Part shown: positions 33,957 through 44,545 of the stretch, in pieces
Layout of the letters: every line of letters begins with the position of its first letter
Numbering within the stretch: position 1 is the stretch's first letter
Assembly: GCA_020466095.1 (NCBI GenBank)
Contig: CM035808.1
Span: 24,132,296 to 24,196,295, forward strand
From: Chlorops oryzae
Taxonomy: Eukaryota > Arthropoda > Insecta > Diptera > Chloropidae
DNA length: 64,000 nt
Reading direction: 5' to 3'
Translations under genes and position numbers: made by a program
Notes under the pieces: model-generated
Seen by the model: only the letters and a program-made list of their open reading frames with translations
The model's database searches: none
Told to the model about the DNA's origin: nothing

Positions 33957-34488
33957 ACTCTGTCTCTCTCACTGTCTCTCTCACTGTCTCTCTCACTGTC
34001 TCTCTCACTGTCTCTCTCACTGTCTCTCTCACTGTCTCTCTCACTGTCTCTCTCACTGTCTCTCTCACTGTCTCTCTCACTGTCTCTCTCACTGTCTCTC
34101 TCACTGTCTCTCTCACTGTCTCTCTCACTGTCTCTCTCACTGTCTCTCTCACTGTCTCTCTCACTGTCTCTCTCACTGTCTCTCTCACTGTCTCTCTCAC
34201 TGTCTCTCTCACTGTCTCTCTCACTGTCTCTCTCACTGTCTCTCTCACTGTCTCTCTCACTGTCTCTCTCACTGTCTCTCTCACTGTCTCTCTCACTGTC
34301 TCTCTCACTGTCTCTCTCACTGTCTCTCTCACTGTCTCTCTCACTGTCTCTCTCACTGTCTCTTTCACTGTCTCTCTCACTGTTCTCTCACTGTCTCTCT
34401 CACTGTCTCTCTCACTGTCTCTCTCACTGTCTCTCTCACTGTCTCTTTCACTGTCTCTCTCACTGTTTCTCTCACTGTCTCTCTCCCC
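33957..34488. repeat. 12-bp minisatellite, about 44 copies
   Basis: The unit is TGTCTCTCTCAC. About 35 copies are perfect in phase from 33961 to 34380, then an extra T at about 34384 shifts phase and the array continues to about 34488 with variants (TTTCAC). Since 12 is a multiple of 3 and the unit has no stop in several frames, long apparent ORFs exist on both strands (LSHC and RETV repeats). They are by-products of the repeat. Confidence 0.95.
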
Positions 34489-34599
34489 CTCTCCCTCACT
34501 ACAACTCCCATTCAATCGCTGCAATCGAAAATGCGCCTGACAATAAATTTATATAAAGCAACTCATTTATAACAAGATAACATTGCTCATACGTCGAGT

Positions 34600-34770
34600 A
34601 CTTAAACTAAAAATTGGTCGATGAGACCAAAGATTAAGAAAAAGGGGCATGAAAAATTAATGTTGACCGATTCTCACACCTCCAGATACTTATGCACACA
34701 AAATTTCATTAAAATCGGTCCAGCGGCTTCGAAGGAGTTTAGAAACGAACACCGCGACACGAGAATTTTT
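34600..34770 (+). repeat. Fragment related to the GGTATAAAAAT repeat family
   Basis: AAATTTCATTAAAATCGGTC, then CAGCGGCTTCGAAGGAGTTT, resembles the block near 20980-21010 (CAAATTTCGACTTCATTGG, then CAGCCGTTTCGGAGGAGAT). This is a small, diverged piece without ends. Confidence 0.4.
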
Positions 34771-36019
34771 TGTATAAGATGTTTTTTAACTTCTAAAAAG
34801 AGATTTTTGTCCCTTTAGTCGAAGAACCTTTAAAGTAGCTTATAAGAAAAAGCACAAACTCTCAAACCGTATTGAAATTTCGAGGTTTTCACCATCATGC
34901 TCGTTTTTTTTTTCTTGAGAACATGCCAACAAACCTTGAGCCAGGTATCTTAGAGTTATGTGGTTTTTTTTTTTGAATGTGCTCAAAGTCTTTTGAAGTA
35001 ATTAGGGTTGAAAAAATGTCGATATCGCTTGATCTCCCATGAGAAATCAAAAACTACTCGTATTTGACTTGCTAAAAAGCGTAAAATTAAAAGGAGACTT
35101 CCCCTAAATTAAAGTTTCCTTTTTATATTTTTGCCCAAAAAAAAAAAAAAAAAAAACTGAAGCTTCATGGGGCTCATTTCACCCAGCCCACTTACTACAT
35201 GCAATTCTTTATGACCACTGCTAAAACAGAATTTGGCCAACAGATTGTGGCCGAAAAATAAGGAAAAAGCGAATCGGAAAATAACGTTTGCTCCATCAGA
35301 GCGAGGAGGAGACTTTGCACGTAATTTCTTTCGACCTTCTTTTTAATAATATCAAATTGTTCGAGTTCAACCCCCAATACGCCCGAATGTATACTTCAAT
35401 TCTTTTGCATTTATTCTCAGCGTTTCTATGATTACGTTACGCTGATTATGGGTGTATTATCCGGAGACACAATAACCGAAGGCACCGCATCCATTCGCCT
35501 CACCTTTTGAGCAATTGAAGCGGAAAGCTTTGGACCATTTCTTGTTTTCTTTTTATTTCTATTTTTTCTCTTTGACTGTCATTCTCTTTGTGCATGAGTA
35601 TTTGTGCGTTGAAACTTTTGTCATTTTTTATACTTAAATTCATTTCAATTGTGATAAGACTTCGTGACCCTGTAGTTATGCCCCGTGTCGCCTTCCTTGG
35701 TCACGACCCTTCGTTTGTTGCACGGATAAATTGTTTTCATTTAATGCATTTAGTTTCGCATTGTGTCCTTCGTCCTTTAGTTCGGAAAAGACCAGACCCA
35801 CTTATTGCCCGGTTGCCTTTAGTGGTTTATCATGTTCTTGGAATTGTTTTTACTTTCTTTTATACTTTCTTTCGGTTTTGCTTTTTGTTTTTGTTTTGTT
35901 TTTGTTTGTGTTTTTCTTTCAATTTTTCGAAGAATTTTTTTCTTCTGTTTTTATTGCGAGATACGATACCCTCGGGAATGATTTTGATAGTATAACTAAG
36001 CAAAGGAGGAGACGTAGAG
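34771..36019. other. Gene-free stretch
   Basis: AT-rich with A18-type and T-rich runs (35139-35157, 35860-35950). No coding features. The last bases are a GA/GATA repeat, in which the next element is inserted. Confidence 0.4.
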
Positions 36020-36027
36020 ATAGAGAT

Positions 36028-38110
36028 TAGGGTGTCCCACAAAATTTTTTTTTTCGAATTTAATAGTAGAACGTAACGTTTCCGAAAGCTTATGGGTCAA
36101 AGTATTTTTGAGAATTTTTTCAGATTTTTCGTAAATGGTTTAGAGGTAGCGCTCAGCGGATTTTCCTCAAAAGCCCCACATTTCCAAATTTTTGGAGATT
36201 GCTTCTTCATAAGCAATGCTTTTCTGGATTTTTAGGTATTAGTCGGTAGAAAAGTATACAATCTTTGCTCTCACTTACATAAACTAGAAAATATACCAAC
36301 TTTATAGGCTATTTAGGCATCTTAAGTAGAAATATTTACGAACAAAATCGGGCGTCAAAAAAAGAGAGCCCGGAAATTTCTTAAGTTTATATGAAAATGG
36401 TTGAAAGTAATGATGCAATTTCAAAGAGTACCAATTCCTTCGTAATTTGTTAAAGGAAATTGGGATTTTACCCTTATAGTTCCAAAGCTATGTCCCGTTA
36501 TCTTTTCCAAAACATTATAACAAAAACACGTTGCATACTTCCAGGCTTACATTTGAAAATTTCATTGCCTATATGATAGCCAATCAATATTAAAAAGACT
36601 CAAAATGACGAGTTTTTCATGGGCATTAGTTTTCTGCTAAATATCTCGCCGTGCTATTATCCCTTTTCCTAACTTTGTCCTTGGCGGCATTAGGTTTGGA
36701 GTATTCAGAATCTTAAAAGTTGTGGCTGCGAACCTAAATGCGTTTGAGACATTCCGGCACATACTATTTTAAACTAATTACCCATAAACTTAAATTTAAT
36801 AAAAACAAAAAACAGATTAAAAAGTGATTTAAGGAAGTCATTTATTAGATGTTTTTCGATAAAGGTCCACGCTCAATAATAAATTCTGGAAGTTCAACTC
36901 GGAGGTTGTTGCACTGGTATAAGTACTTGCTAAGCCTACTCCACGTTCCGAAATATCATTTACCAGTTGTTGTTCAAGCAGTTGTTCAATTAAACGTTTT
37001 GCTTCTTGGTATTGCCTATTTTGATTCCACTTTCCAGGATCGGTTTTCAAAAAATTCAAAGGGATATTGCATGCTTCGAAAAGGGTTAAGCTTTCTTTCG
37101 AAATCAAATTTTCAATTTTTGTTTGATCCAACACATCTTCTGTTAATTTGAATTCTTGAGCTGTTACAAATGCATGTTTAAACTCCTCTGCCGTTATTTG
37201 GGCGCTTTTTCCAATAGTGTATTTCTTGTTTAGATGTAATTCGAAAAACCTTTGAAGCACCTGCATTTTTGTAGGCGATTTGCCTGGGCTTAAGGAACCT
37301 ATCATTGCACCCACAAGCAACACAGATCCTTTTCTTAGCGAAGACATATCTAGGGTGAAGTGAAGATAGGAAGTTAATTGTCAACTAATCCATAATAGTA
37401 GTTAGAACTTACCTATTTTTCACAATCTAGGAAAATATTCAAGGACAAAGTAAATTCGTCTTATAGCAAGAGATTTTAGGAAAAGGGATAATAGCACTGC
37501 GAGAAATTTAGCAGAAAACTAATGCCCATGAAAAACTCGTCATTTTGAGTCTGTTTAATATTGATTGGCTATCATATAGGCAATGAAATTTTCAAATGTA
37601 AGCCTGGAAGTATGCAACGTTTTTTTGTTATAATGTTTTGGAAAAGATAACGGGACATAGCTTTGGAACTATAAGGGTAAAATCCCAATTTCCTTTAACA
37701 AATTACGAAGGAATTGGTACTCTTTGAAATTGCATCATTACTTTCAACCATTTTCATATAAACTTAAGAAATTTCCGGGCTCTCTTTTTTTGACGCCCGA
37801 TTTTGTTCGTAAATATTTCTACTTAAGATGCCTAAATAGCCTATAAAGTTGGTATATTTTCTAGTTTATGTAAGTGAGAGCAAAGATTGTATACTTTTCT
37901 ACCGACTAATACCTAAAAATCCAGAAAAGCATTGCTTATGAAGAAGCAATCTCCAAAAATTTGGAAATGTGGGGCTTTTGAGGAAAATCCGCTGAGCGCT
38001 ACCTCTAAACCATTTACGAAAAATCTGAAAAAATTCTCAAAAATACTTTGACCCATAGGCTTTCGAAAAAACCACGTTCCAAAAAAAAAATTTTTTTTTG
38101 GGACACCCTA
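36028..38110. mobile_element. Element with ~660-bp inverted repeats, 8-bp TSD and one gene
   Basis: The left arm (36028-36683) and right arm (38110 back to about 37439) are inverted copies with only scattered mismatches. Tips are TAGGGTGTCCCA and TGGGACACCCTA. Both flanks carry ATAGAGAT (36020-36027, 38111-38118), an 8-bp target duplication. Tip and duplication length fit the hAT superfamily; P-type or Merlin would also give 8 bp. The right arm has about 25 extra bases (near 37455-37479, CTTGCTATAAGACGAATTTA region) absent from the left arm. The 755-bp centre holds one minus-strand gene. No recognisable transposase is present. The element was inserted in a GATA/GA microsatellite that now continues to the right. 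Confidence 0.9.
36838..37347 (-). CDS. Unrecognised 169-aa protein carried by the foldback element
   Basis: An intact frame with a proper gene structure: a GTAAGT donor on the minus strand at about 37411 and a TTCACCCTAG| acceptor at about 37352 frame a roughly 60-bp intron in the leader, immediately before ATATGTCTTCG. The protein starts MSSLRKGSVLLVGAMIGSLS, continues with SPTKMQVLQRFFELHLNKKY, TAEEFKHAFVTAQEFKL, SLTLFEACNIPLNFLKTDPG and a Gln/Glu-rich helix (EAKRLIEQLLEQQLVND), and ends LYRKTSNK. It looks globular and mainly helical, with no signal peptide (the early hydrophobic run is short), no zinc-binding pattern and no DDE/RNaseH motif. I cannot assign a family. Its leader starts at the inner edge of the right inverted repeat, so that repeat may supply the promoter. 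It could be a captured host gene piece or an accessory protein of the transposon. Confidence 0.6.
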   Translation of the reverse strand: MSSLRKGSVLLVGAMIGSLSPGKSPTKMQVLQRFFELHLNKKYTIGKSAQITAEEFKHAFVTAQEFKLTEDVLDQTKIENLISKESLTLFEACNIPLNFLKTDPGKWNQNRQYQEAKRLIEQLLEQQLVNDISERGVGLASTYTSATTSELNFQNLLLSVDLYRKTSNK

Positions 38111-38114
38111 ATAG

Positions 38115-38210
<96 letters not shown>
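38111..38210. repeat. GA microsatellite, about 45 units
   Basis: ATAGAGATAGATAGAG leads into a continuous (GA)n tract to about 38208. It is the continuation of the repeat into which the element at 36028-38110 inserted. The Arg-Glu repeat frame over it is not a gene. Confidence 0.95.
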
Positions 38211-38211
<1 letters not shown>

Positions 38212-38596
38212 AGGTAAAGTTAAAGGAATAAAAGATGAAGCAAAAAGTAGGTAGAAATGTTAAGGTCTTTGTGGCTAGACTAATAGGTTTAACAACGCTT
38301 GATGGAAGGCACGGCGAAGAGCAATGAGAAATTGCTAAAAGGTCTTCGACGTGATTGACTTCGAAATAGTTCTAGGCTTTAACTCGATTGTGTCCTTTTT
38401 TATGGTTATATAAATTGTCATTTAGGAGGCTTTTGAAAGACTATAAAAATAGATTATACAATAGATTCTGTTTCGTTTTCAATGTTTTCTATTTCGCAAA
38501 ATGAACTTGGATTTTCAAGTAACATTGAAGAGGGGAATTTCGGTTTCTCAAATATTCTCTCTAAGTCTCAAATATCCTTTATTCTTTTCTCTGTGT

Positions 38597-38675
<79 letters not shown>

Positions 38676-40367
38676 TATATATAGGTATGTATAAATTCTT
38701 TCTATAATATTATTTTCAACTTATGCTTCCTTGAAAATCCTCTTTTGTAACATGACTTTCGCGAGTATCAAATGCCAAATGAAATCATTCTCGATTTTAT
38801 GAAACTTTCTTCTGCACTTTCGCGTTATTTATATTCACTCTTAATACACTTTGACTCGAGCAGTGAAAAATATCCTTTTTGCAACTCTCAAAAGTCTATG
38901 CATTCTGCGGAAATTTATGCTTCCTCCATTCGCAGAGTTTTTCTTCTGGCTCCATTTTTTATTCCTTTTTTTTTAAATATTTTTTTCCTTCTTTTCTATT
39001 CTTGGCATATTTTTCATCGCATATTGCTTTTCACTTTTTCATTTCCTGCTACGGAAAACAAAGGATAAAGTTTTACTTGAGATGTCACATATACTTTTTT
39101 TAGGCACTGTCAATGCTTCAGTTCATGTGAAATTTTTTTCGACCTTATTTGCTCAATTTTAGTTGTTCATTTTGAGGCACCCGCACCGATTTATTTTATT
39201 TTTTATTTTATTTTTTTACTGTTTAACCTTATAACTTCATCGTTTTTTCGCCATGAATTGCTGCATGCACGTCCTTGCAGGGGCTCAGTTGGACTTTTAC
39301 ATCTAGGAGGGTTTGTTGGCAGTATTCCAGTAATCCTTCCATCTTCCAATTCACTTTCATTAATAAGTTTACCCTTAATGTAACGCCTCTGCCTCCGCTC
39401 TGTCGATGTTTACACAAACTTTCTGCATCGCATGCTGTTACCTTTGATGCGTTGCATGCGTTGTCCCCCTGCTGTCCCGGATGATGCTGCAACTGTCATA
39501 ATTCCGCGATATTAAAATTGATGTCAATGCGGCGAGTTGCCAGCATTATTGCCAACGCTCTTTTCTTTCGGGGTATTTTTTTTGTAGATTTTTTTGGTCC
39601 TTCTTCTTCATGTTTTTAATTCTTTGCAGTCAGTGATTGCAGCTTTCTTTCCCTCTCACTCGCACTCTCTGTTGCTGCCTCTTTCTCTCTCTCTCTCCTT
39701 CCTCCGCTGTGCTGCATTAAATGACATTACAGCCATAATCGGTGATATTTCATCATCGGAGCAATCATTTTACGTGCAGCTGTCAATGTTTGATTAAAGC
39801 GCAGATTGTGTTTGCATTAAATTTTGAATTATGCATTCGATTTGCGTTCTCACTCGCAGTTCCGTATCCTTTTTGCGTTTCGATTATAAAACTCCTTTTT
39901 CCGTTTCTTTCGTGCTGCGTTTGTTTGCTCGCATATTTTACTATTTTCTATCTATTCTCTACGAATATGAGAATTTGTATTTATGGAGATTTATGTCGAT
40001 TGAACGGATAAGTATTACATACATATCTTCTTTCCGGCTATGGTAAGGATAATTTCTAATCGGTTCTATGACTTTGACAATGCGAAGGAGTTGCTTTCGT
40101 GTATAGGAAGTTCTTTTCATAACGAAATATTCAAATGAAATTCAAATGCTGTGAGAGCAATACTTATTATTTATATGCGTCCTGGTCACGTAATTTTTAT
40201 CAGGGAAATTGTTTTGTCAGTCGTAGAGATTTTATTGCATTAAAAAAGGTAAACATGAGATTCCTTTCAATTCGGGGAAAGCAGTTTATGTTCTTAAAAA
40301 CATTCGGTTCAAATAAAATTCTTAACGTAATAACTTTTGAAGATAGTTGAATCTTAGGACAAGGTAA
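38211..40367. other. Gene-free stretch with TA microsatellite
   Basis: (TA)n lies at 38598-38668. 39640-39710 is TC-rich. The segment 39230-39500 is less AT-rich than its surroundings and carries overlapping short frames on both strands, but I see no family motif or splice pattern that supports a gene. Confidence 0.4.
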
Positions 40368-40726
40368 CCCAGCTAACCAGAAGAATTCGCACAGCGCTAC
40401 TAAGGACTCCTTTTTCGGAGCGCAAATGCTCCTTAAAACGCTCTGACAGGAGCCCTAAGCGATCAATTTTCCGGGAGAAAATTGCCAACATGGAAACATG
40501 GTGTACTTTCAAGTTCTTAAAATGTATCTTTCATGATTGCTTGAATGCTCCTTAAGAGTCTGTGTGGACTTTCTTTCAGCTATAATTTTTAAAATTGGCT
40601 CCTTTAGTCTCTGTAAATGCCTCTGGGCGGTTTTTTCGGCCTTTGCAAAAGCACTACTTCACAGAGTTCCGTTAGTAGCCCTTTTATACTTCTATTCCGA
40701 GCATTGCTAATATGGTTGACTGAGAA
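40368..40726 (+). mobile_element. CCCAGCCAACCA-family MITE
   Basis: Starts CCCAGCTAACCAGAAGAATTC at 40368 and ends ATATGGTTGACTGAGA at about 40726, inverted copies of the same tip. The internal blocks (TAAGGACTCC, CGGAGCGCAAATGCTCC, GAGTCTGTGTGGACT, AAAAGCACTACTTC) are shared with 62965-63367 and the inverted copies at 31678 and 55905. It is non-coding. Confidence 0.75.
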
Positions 40727-43700
40727 AATAAGTAGATACTACTTTTGTAGCATACTTTATGGATGATTATCGCTAAATTATCCATAGAAACCTATTAATT
40801 TAGGGCTATTCAAATTGTTTAATAGAAATGGCTCAAGAATTTTCGTGGTTTTTTCTAATTAAAAACTTTGTTCTTCAGAATTCTTTGAACTTGAACACCC
40901 CTTAAGTATGCTACAATATTTTTTCTCATTTTTCCTCGTCATAGTCATTATTATTATTGTTGGGATTGAGTCAAGGGATTTTAAAAAGCAACTATGAAAA
41001 TGGGGTCTGAAAATGTTTTCAACATTATTTGAATAGAAATATTTTTTGTAGCATTTCTTCTATTAAGTAATTTCCTTGTTGTTTATTAGATACCTTGATT
41101 TGAAAGTTTCTCTAAAAATAAAGCCCTCCATTCTCTATGTTAATAAACTTCTCTATTGCTTTACGAACCAAATCGATTCTTGCTATCCATTACATTGCAT
41201 AACTAGCATCCTTTGAACCCGTTTCCTTCGTAACTGTCAGTTCCACTCCATTAGGCAGGCATTTCAGTTTTGCAACACAAGTTCCACAGTAACTCTCTTA
41301 CTCCATCTGTTGGCTTTCATGTTATTCGAACGCTTGTGTCTGTTCACCATTAAGCTAAATCAAATAAAGTGCACGCAAACAGACTCACACACACACACAC
41401 ACACGCACGCCCACATACAGTAACACTGGTGATAAAACTAGAAAGTGCACGAATGGCGAACGCTTTCACCTCGAGAAGTAACGACGTGGAAAAATTATTA
41501 TTACGTTATTATTATGTCTGTTACCGCTCAGAGAAGACACAGAGAAATGGAGTAACAAAAGGAGAAATAACAACCGGGAATACACACAGGGAAGAGCTTG
41601 AGATTCGTTAACGCAATATTTCTGCTGGACTCGCGCGATCCTTTTTCGTTTAACTTTCCTCCGCGCTGGTGAACCACACGAATTTAGCAAGCCTTTTGTT
41701 GTCCGTTAACAGGTTTGTTTGTTTCTCTTTCGCTTGTCTGCTTATAATCATAATAAATTTTTATCCTTGCCATTTCACTTGCACGCCACATACGCAGACA
41801 CACGTACGCACGAACGTACAAATGGCTATGTACGGGTTAGATTCTCGGCATGTCTCTTTGGAATTTATATCCTCGCAAGTGTGGAAAATAAATTTTCTCC
41901 CTCACTCCTGCTACCTGACTTCTACATATGTAGGTACCCCCCTGCTTGGGTGGAGCCCGCAAACGTTTCACGTGCAACTTTCATGAAGATTTGTAAACAT
42001 GCATGTGAGCATAAAATCGTGCCCATATGTCTCTGTGCGTGTGTGTGCGTGTGTGCATGTGAGTGAGTGTAAGGAAAGTGGTATGTCCCCAGGCTGAAAC
42101 TTTATAGTTGCTTTTTTTTTCCTCTACTGTGCTCAACATTCAGTCACGCAAAGACGCAAGGGTAAAGATTTACACTTGCTGAATTGTTGCAATTAAATAT
42201 TTTGTGGATGTGTGTGTGCTGCATTCTCTAAACTTTTTATATTTTTGTTTTGTTACTTATTTAATTTTATTTCTTTTTTTTTGAAGTTTTGGTGAAGTTG
42301 TAATATATACCTTCGGTGAGATGGTTTACCCAACCGGATGTTTCGGTTTTTTTAATAAAAAAGGAAAGAAAAGTTTTTCCCATATCATTGTATCTTTTTA
42401 GCTTAAGGTGAATTTTGAAATTTTTTCTCTCTGTGCTGTTGAAGTTAAGCTTGTCTATAGTAATATAAATTGTGAATAAAGATGATCAAAATAGTTCGAG
42501 TTGTTTTGGAGAACACTATATTTCATTGAAGTATTTTTTTGTGGTTCAGTTTTCTTCGACTATTTATTTTGATCGTCTCGGAGGAAGCTAGGAATGAAAG
42601 GCATATGTTAAAACTATCCCTAACATTTCGAAGTTATCTATTAAGATGATAAATAAAGATGTGTACCTTCTTTCATGCTTTAAAGCATAGCGTTGGAAAT
42701 GGTTTTTAAATGTTCAACAAAATCCGAGCTCTACTCATGAGAGTTTCACTTTTCCAATTAATGCATCAAAGAACAGTTAAATTCACCTCCTAAAGGTATG
42801 CATTTTATTTCTTATAGTCCTCTCGAAACTTTTTACGTCTTCACCCTGAAAAAAAATGTGTGTACATGATCAGCGCTGGGAGGATATTCTCCTCAAATCC
42901 GTTATAAGCTCTATTTCTAAATATAAACAAATCGCATTTTCGTAATTATCTAATGCATACCTTTAGGTACCGAATTAAACTATTTTATTTGCTAAAGCTT
43001 CCCAATATGTTTTAAAAACATTTATTTTAAAATCCTTTTTTGAAACTGAATCATTATTCCCAAAATGTAAGTTGAATTTATTAATTCCAATTTACCCTCG
43101 AAAAGCTTGTACCGTCAATTATTTGCCGGTAAACCGTAATAATAACGCATAGCTTTGAATATTTTAGTGCAACCTCAGCAACCAAATGGACCCGTGAGTG
43201 ATGCGAACAAAACGAAAAACTTATTTTACAGAAGCAACGAAAAAAAATCATTTCCGAATTGCCGGATTCCACGAATCGGAATGAAACACTTGCACATGGC
43301 CTGTAAATTAGTTTACGTCCCTGGCGTAAATCCACGCAACTATGTATGCTCAAAATGTATACGTATGTGTTCATGTGTGTGTGTGTGTGTGTGTATGTGT
43401 GTGCAAGTTTGTATTTTTGTTAGCATATATGTATGGCTAGGTCGAGATTTACGGAATTGCCTTCGTATGTTGCCAGGAAAAACAAGCAGCCAAAAAACAA
43501 GATCAACTGACTGCCTTTAAATATAACTAGCGCACATTACGGCAATAACTGGGAATTGTTGTTTTTTTTTATTCATATAGCACCCGATGCCCGTTGGCGT
43601 TTGTTTGCAAATATTTTGTACGGGCAAAATGCATATTAGCCCATTAAGTGCCGTTAGTTTTTAGTAAATACCGTGCGCTCTTTCCGAGAACAAACATTAA

Positions 43701-44009
43701 TTCGATTTTCCTCGGAATTAGTTTTTTGCCCACTGGCCTTTCGGCGCTTAAGTGTTATTTTAGGTAAAATTCGAAGCAATCCGATAAGATTATCTTTTTT
43801 GATTAAATCTAAATAGCGGATTTTAAATTTTGTCTTTTTCTGATCCTAAAAGTATGCAGAAAAAATTTGAAACCCTGCCAAACTAACTGAGAAAAATAAA
43901 TAAAATTTTTTTTTAGCTCTCTTTAAGGCGTTTTTAGAGGAAAATTTAAGTCCTCTAGGCCTGAATGAATAAAAATTTTAATCTTGCCAAATTTCTTCAT
44001 TTGACCTTA
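40727..44009. other. Gene-free stretch with CA/GT microsatellites
   Basis: CA repeats at 41386-41408, GT repeats at 42036-42064 and 43374-43400. No coding exon is supported. A possible splice-like context exists around several short frames but nothing shows protein families. Confidence 0.4.
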
Positions 44010-44543
44010 CACAGAGAAAACAGTACATAATAAATACCTAATAAAATATAACAAATTTAATAAGATATCTCTATGTTGTTTTTTTTTTTCAAGAAGAAAG
44101 TCTCATTATTGTAATAAGGAAAACCTTTTTGAATAAGTCAAGAAGAAAACTTGTTGCTTTTATTATGAATTCTTATTGATTTTTTCAAAAAGGTTTTCCT
44201 TATTAAATAAATTAAGAAGATTGTTCACCCATAATCTTACAGGAACCTAATGAAATCAATAAGAATACCATTTTGAAAAAATCAAGAAGATAGCCCAATG
44301 AAATCAATAAGAAATCCATTTTTAATACAAATCAGTATAAAAACTAATGGAATCAAGAAGTGTTTCTCTATGGATTGTTTTTTTGGTGCCAAAAATAACG
44401 GAAATTGAGTGCAAATAATTGTGAATAACTAGTTTCCTTCTTGATTTCATGTGTTTCCCTTCTTTCTGCTGGGGTACTCCTTAGCCTAAAAACGTTTCAT
44501 AGAGAAAATCTTCTTGAATCTATTAGGCAGTTTTGGCTCTGTG
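44010..44543. mobile_element. TA-flanked TIR element (534 bp), AAG-rich
   Basis: Tips are CACAGAGAAAACAGT and, inverted, CACAGAGCCAAAACTG. TA flanks both (44008-44009, 44544-44545), as in Tc1/mariner-type MITEs. The interior is made of loosely repeated AATCAAGAAGA / AATCAATAAGAA words, and has a perfect inner hairpin (AAGGAAAACCTTTTTGA near 44118 with its inverse near 44186). Confidence 0.6.
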
Positions 44544-44545
44544 TA

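Noticed and set aside
33957..34488. Possible CRISPR-like array
   Set aside because: Units are 12 bp, contiguous, without spacers, in a eukaryotic genome.
33901..34572. Two >200-codon ORFs on opposite strands
   Set aside because: Both are translations of the 12-bp minisatellite (LSHC and RETV repeats); there is no start context or splice support.
38048..38254. Arg-Glu repeat ORF
   Set aside because: Translation of the GA microsatellite.
39229..39492. 87-codon minus-strand ORF and overlapping plus-strand ORF
   Set aside because: Base composition is more coding-like, but there is no motif, splice pattern or start context to support a gene.
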